DNA from: CADEEX01 sp040081555 | Lineage (GTDB): Bacteria > Acidobacteriota > Vicinamibacteria > Vicinamibacterales > CAVVIG01 | Length of the DNA stretch: 6,549 nt | Direction: 5' to 3' | NCBI GenBank assembly: GCA_040081555.1 | Contig: JBEBGG010000179.1 | Span: 1 to 6,549, forward strand | Part shown: piece by piece, positions 5,823 through 6,549 of the stretch | Numbering within the stretch: position 1 is the stretch's first letter | Layout: each line of letters opens with the position of its first letter | Position numbers and translations under genes: made by a program | Notes under the pieces: generated by a model | Database searches by the model: none | Seen by the model: the letters and a program-made list of their open reading frames with translations, nothing else | Told to the model about the DNA's origin: nothing

Positions 5823-5972
5823 ATGCTGTACACCATTGCCGTCATCCTGTTGGTGCTGTGGCTGCTCGGTCTCGTGACCGGTTACACCATCGGCGCCTTC
5901 ATCCACGTGTTGCTCGTGATCGCGGTCGTGTTGTTCCTGGTCGGCCTGGTCAGTGGCCGCCGCGTGGTCTGA
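5823..5972 (+). CDS. lmo0937-family mini membrane protein
   Basis: A 49-aa protein that is almost entirely two membrane helices (about 3-20 and 24-43) with a short basic C-terminus (SGRRVV). The sequence VLWLLGLVTGYTIGAFIHVL followed by LVIAVVLFLVGLV is the hallmark of the lmo0937 family of tiny bacterial membrane proteins, which are about 50 residues long, so the gene is full length. The start at 5823 has GAGGAG (5811-5816) 6 nt upstream. The frame continues upstream to an ATG at 5733, but those 30 extra residues are charged and absent from the family pattern. Function is not established; family members are common and often lie near stress or envelope genes. The DUF3185-type gene begins 17 nt after its stop, so the two are probably cotranscribed. 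Confidence 0.88.
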   Translation: MLYTIAVILLVLWLLGLVTGYTIGAFIHVLLVIAVVLFLVGLVSGRRVV

Positions 5973-5989
5973 AGGCTGGGAGGTTGGTC

Positions 5990-6214
5990 ATGAAATCCAC
6001 ATCAATGATCGGCGTCGTCCTGATCGTGCTGGGAGTGGCGGCCTTGGCCTACCAGGGGATCAACTACACCACGCGCGAGACCGTCATCGACATCGGACCC
6101 GTGCACGCGACCGCTGAACGGCACCGCACGCTGCCCCTGCCACCGATGCTGGGAGCGGTTGCGGTGGTCGGCGGCATCGTGCTGCTCGTGGCCGGTGCGC
6201 GCGTACGCGCATAG
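5990..6214 (+). CDS. DUF3185-type small membrane protein
   Basis: A 74-aa protein with two membrane helices (about 5-22 and 53-71) around a polar loop. Helix 1 ends in the characteristic YQGINYTTRETVIDIGPVHA stretch (21-40), followed by the HRTLPLPPMLGAVAVVGGIV block leading into helix 2. This pattern matches the small bacterial family known as DUF3185, whose function is unknown. GGGAGG (5978-5983) lies 6 nt before the ATG, a strong site. The 17-nt gap to the lmo0937-like gene points to one transcript and a shared membrane role. A GC-rich inverted repeat (TGCGCG at 6196-6201 with CGCGCA at 6206-6211) sits just before the stop but has no T-tract. Confidence 0.85.
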   Translation: MKSTSMIGVVLIVLGVAALAYQGINYTTRETVIDIGPVHATAERHRTLPLPPMLGAVAVVGGIVLLVAGARVRA

Positions 6215-6432
6215 CGGGAAGACGCCAGGGAAGCTGCCGGGCGAGTCACCAACAACCCGAGCCTGACGGGCCACGCGGTTGCCGACGAGGAGTCTCGGAG
6301 GAATACTGCGCGATGGAGTTCGCCTCGCGGCATCCTGGTGCCGAAGCCGTCCGAATCCGTCTGTGACCGGAATCGAATGGACGTGTGTCATAATCATCCG
6401 TCCGCCGCTCGCAAGTCGCTGATTCTAAAGAC
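6215..6432. other. Intergenic stretch without a convincing gene
   Basis: I see no supported coding region here. A 17-codon ORF (6313-6366) has GGAGG upstream at long spacing but no recognisable content. A CATAAT hexamer at 6389-6394, about 39 nt before the tRNA start, could be the tRNA -10 box (5 of 6 to TATAAT); no good -35 partner is visible at 16-18 nt. Confidence 0.4.
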
Positions 6433-6474
6433 GGAGAGATGTCCGAGTGGTTGAAGGAGCACGCTTGGAAAGCG
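6433..6474 (+). pseudogene. 5' half of a tRNA-Ser(GGA), truncated after the anticodon arm
   Basis: The sequence follows the tRNA-Ser(GGA) pattern closely: 7-nt acceptor strand GGAGAGA (6433-6439), TG, D arm TCC...GGA with GAGTGGTTGAA loop, then the anticodon arm with loop TTGGAAA (6465-6471) and anticodon GGA at 6467-6469. On the 3' side the stem pairs for three positions (GCG, 6472-6474). It then reads AC where TG is needed to pair with the 5' strand CACGC. No serine-type variable arm, no GGTTCGAATCC-like T arm and no TCTCTCC acceptor partner occur in the remaining 75 nt, although a normal gene would end near 6522. The gene is therefore broken here, or its 3' part lies beyond the window after an insertion. 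A functional tRNA cannot be made from this segment alone. Confidence 0.8.
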
Positions 6475-6549
6475 ACTCGGGCGACAACCACCAAGCGATG
6501 CTGACGCACCTCATTTCACAGTCAGGTCAACGACTTATCCCCTCACGAT
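6475..6549. other. Unrelated sequence fused to the tRNA half
   Basis: The 75 nt after the tRNA break show no tRNA features and are somewhat richer in A/T (about 55% GC by hand count) than the rest of the window. An ATG at 6498 opens a frame that reads MLTHLISQSGQRLIPSR and stays open to the window end. It is too short to identify. It may be the start of a gene on an inserted element, or chance. Confidence 0.3.

Noticed and set aside
6313..6366. 17-codon ORF with GGAGG upstream
   Set aside because: Too short, spacing of 11 nt is long, and no recognisable peptide.
6246..6509. 87-codon minus-strand frame across the right edge
   Set aside because: It runs antisense through the tRNA half and gives a low-complexity Arg/Ser-rich product with no recognisable domain.
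1..6549. CRISPR array, insertion sequence or long repeats
   Set aside because: No regularly spaced repeats, transposase motifs or terminal inverted repeats were seen on either strand.

Overview
This is a GC-rich bacterial chromosomal window with short intergenic gaps and strong third-position G/C preference. The gene content (a ferric-reductase/NOX-like flavocytochrome, a membrane-anchored c-type cytochrome, a SulP transporter, an lmo0937-type mini membrane protein and a DUF3185-type protein) is typical of soil or sediment bacteria. Acidobacteriota (Vicinamibacteria-like) is my best guess, but nothing here fixes the taxonomy.

Left part (1-708). One gene on the minus strand (113-514) encodes a small four-helix membrane protein. 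It is divergent from everything else. The gap between it and the next gene (515-708) carries a good sigma-70-like promoter firing rightward (TTGCCA, 17 nt, TACAGT), a 7-bp hairpin at the predicted transcript start and a perfect 12-bp palindrome.

Central part (709-5024). Four plus-strand genes run head to tail. They are an uncharacterised 197-aa protein with two C-terminal membrane helices; a 437-aa NAD(P)H/FAD/di-heme transmembrane reductase; a 148-aa membrane-anchored cytochrome c only 5 nt downstream; and a 595-aa SulP anion transporter with a STAS domain. A terminator-like hairpin lies 20 nt after the last stop. The reductase and cytochrome look translationally coupled and could form an electron path from cytoplasmic NAD(P)H, across the membrane by two hemes, to an external cytochrome c. 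How the transporter and the 197-aa protein relate to this path is unknown. Two tiny ORFs (1277-1408 and 3161-3244) bridge the gaps in this gene run and overlap both neighbours.

Right part (5025-6214). A lipoprotein-like protein with glycine every fourth residue and a highly charged, low-complexity tail is followed by two very small membrane proteins, lmo0937-like and DUF3185-like. They probably form an envelope or stress-associated group. Between the SulP gene and the lipoprotein there is a short stretch with coding-like composition that may be a gene remnant.

Right edge (6215-6549). About 220 nt without a convincing gene leads to the 5' half of a tRNA-Ser(GGA). The acceptor 5' strand, D arm and anticodon loop are present. 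The tRNA pattern stops three base pairs into the 3' side of the anticodon stem, and no variable arm, T arm or 3' acceptor strand follows, although the window is long enough to hold them. This is the most striking anomaly in the window. It suggests a recombination junction in an anticodon arm (integrative element boundary), an intervening sequence, or an assembly join.
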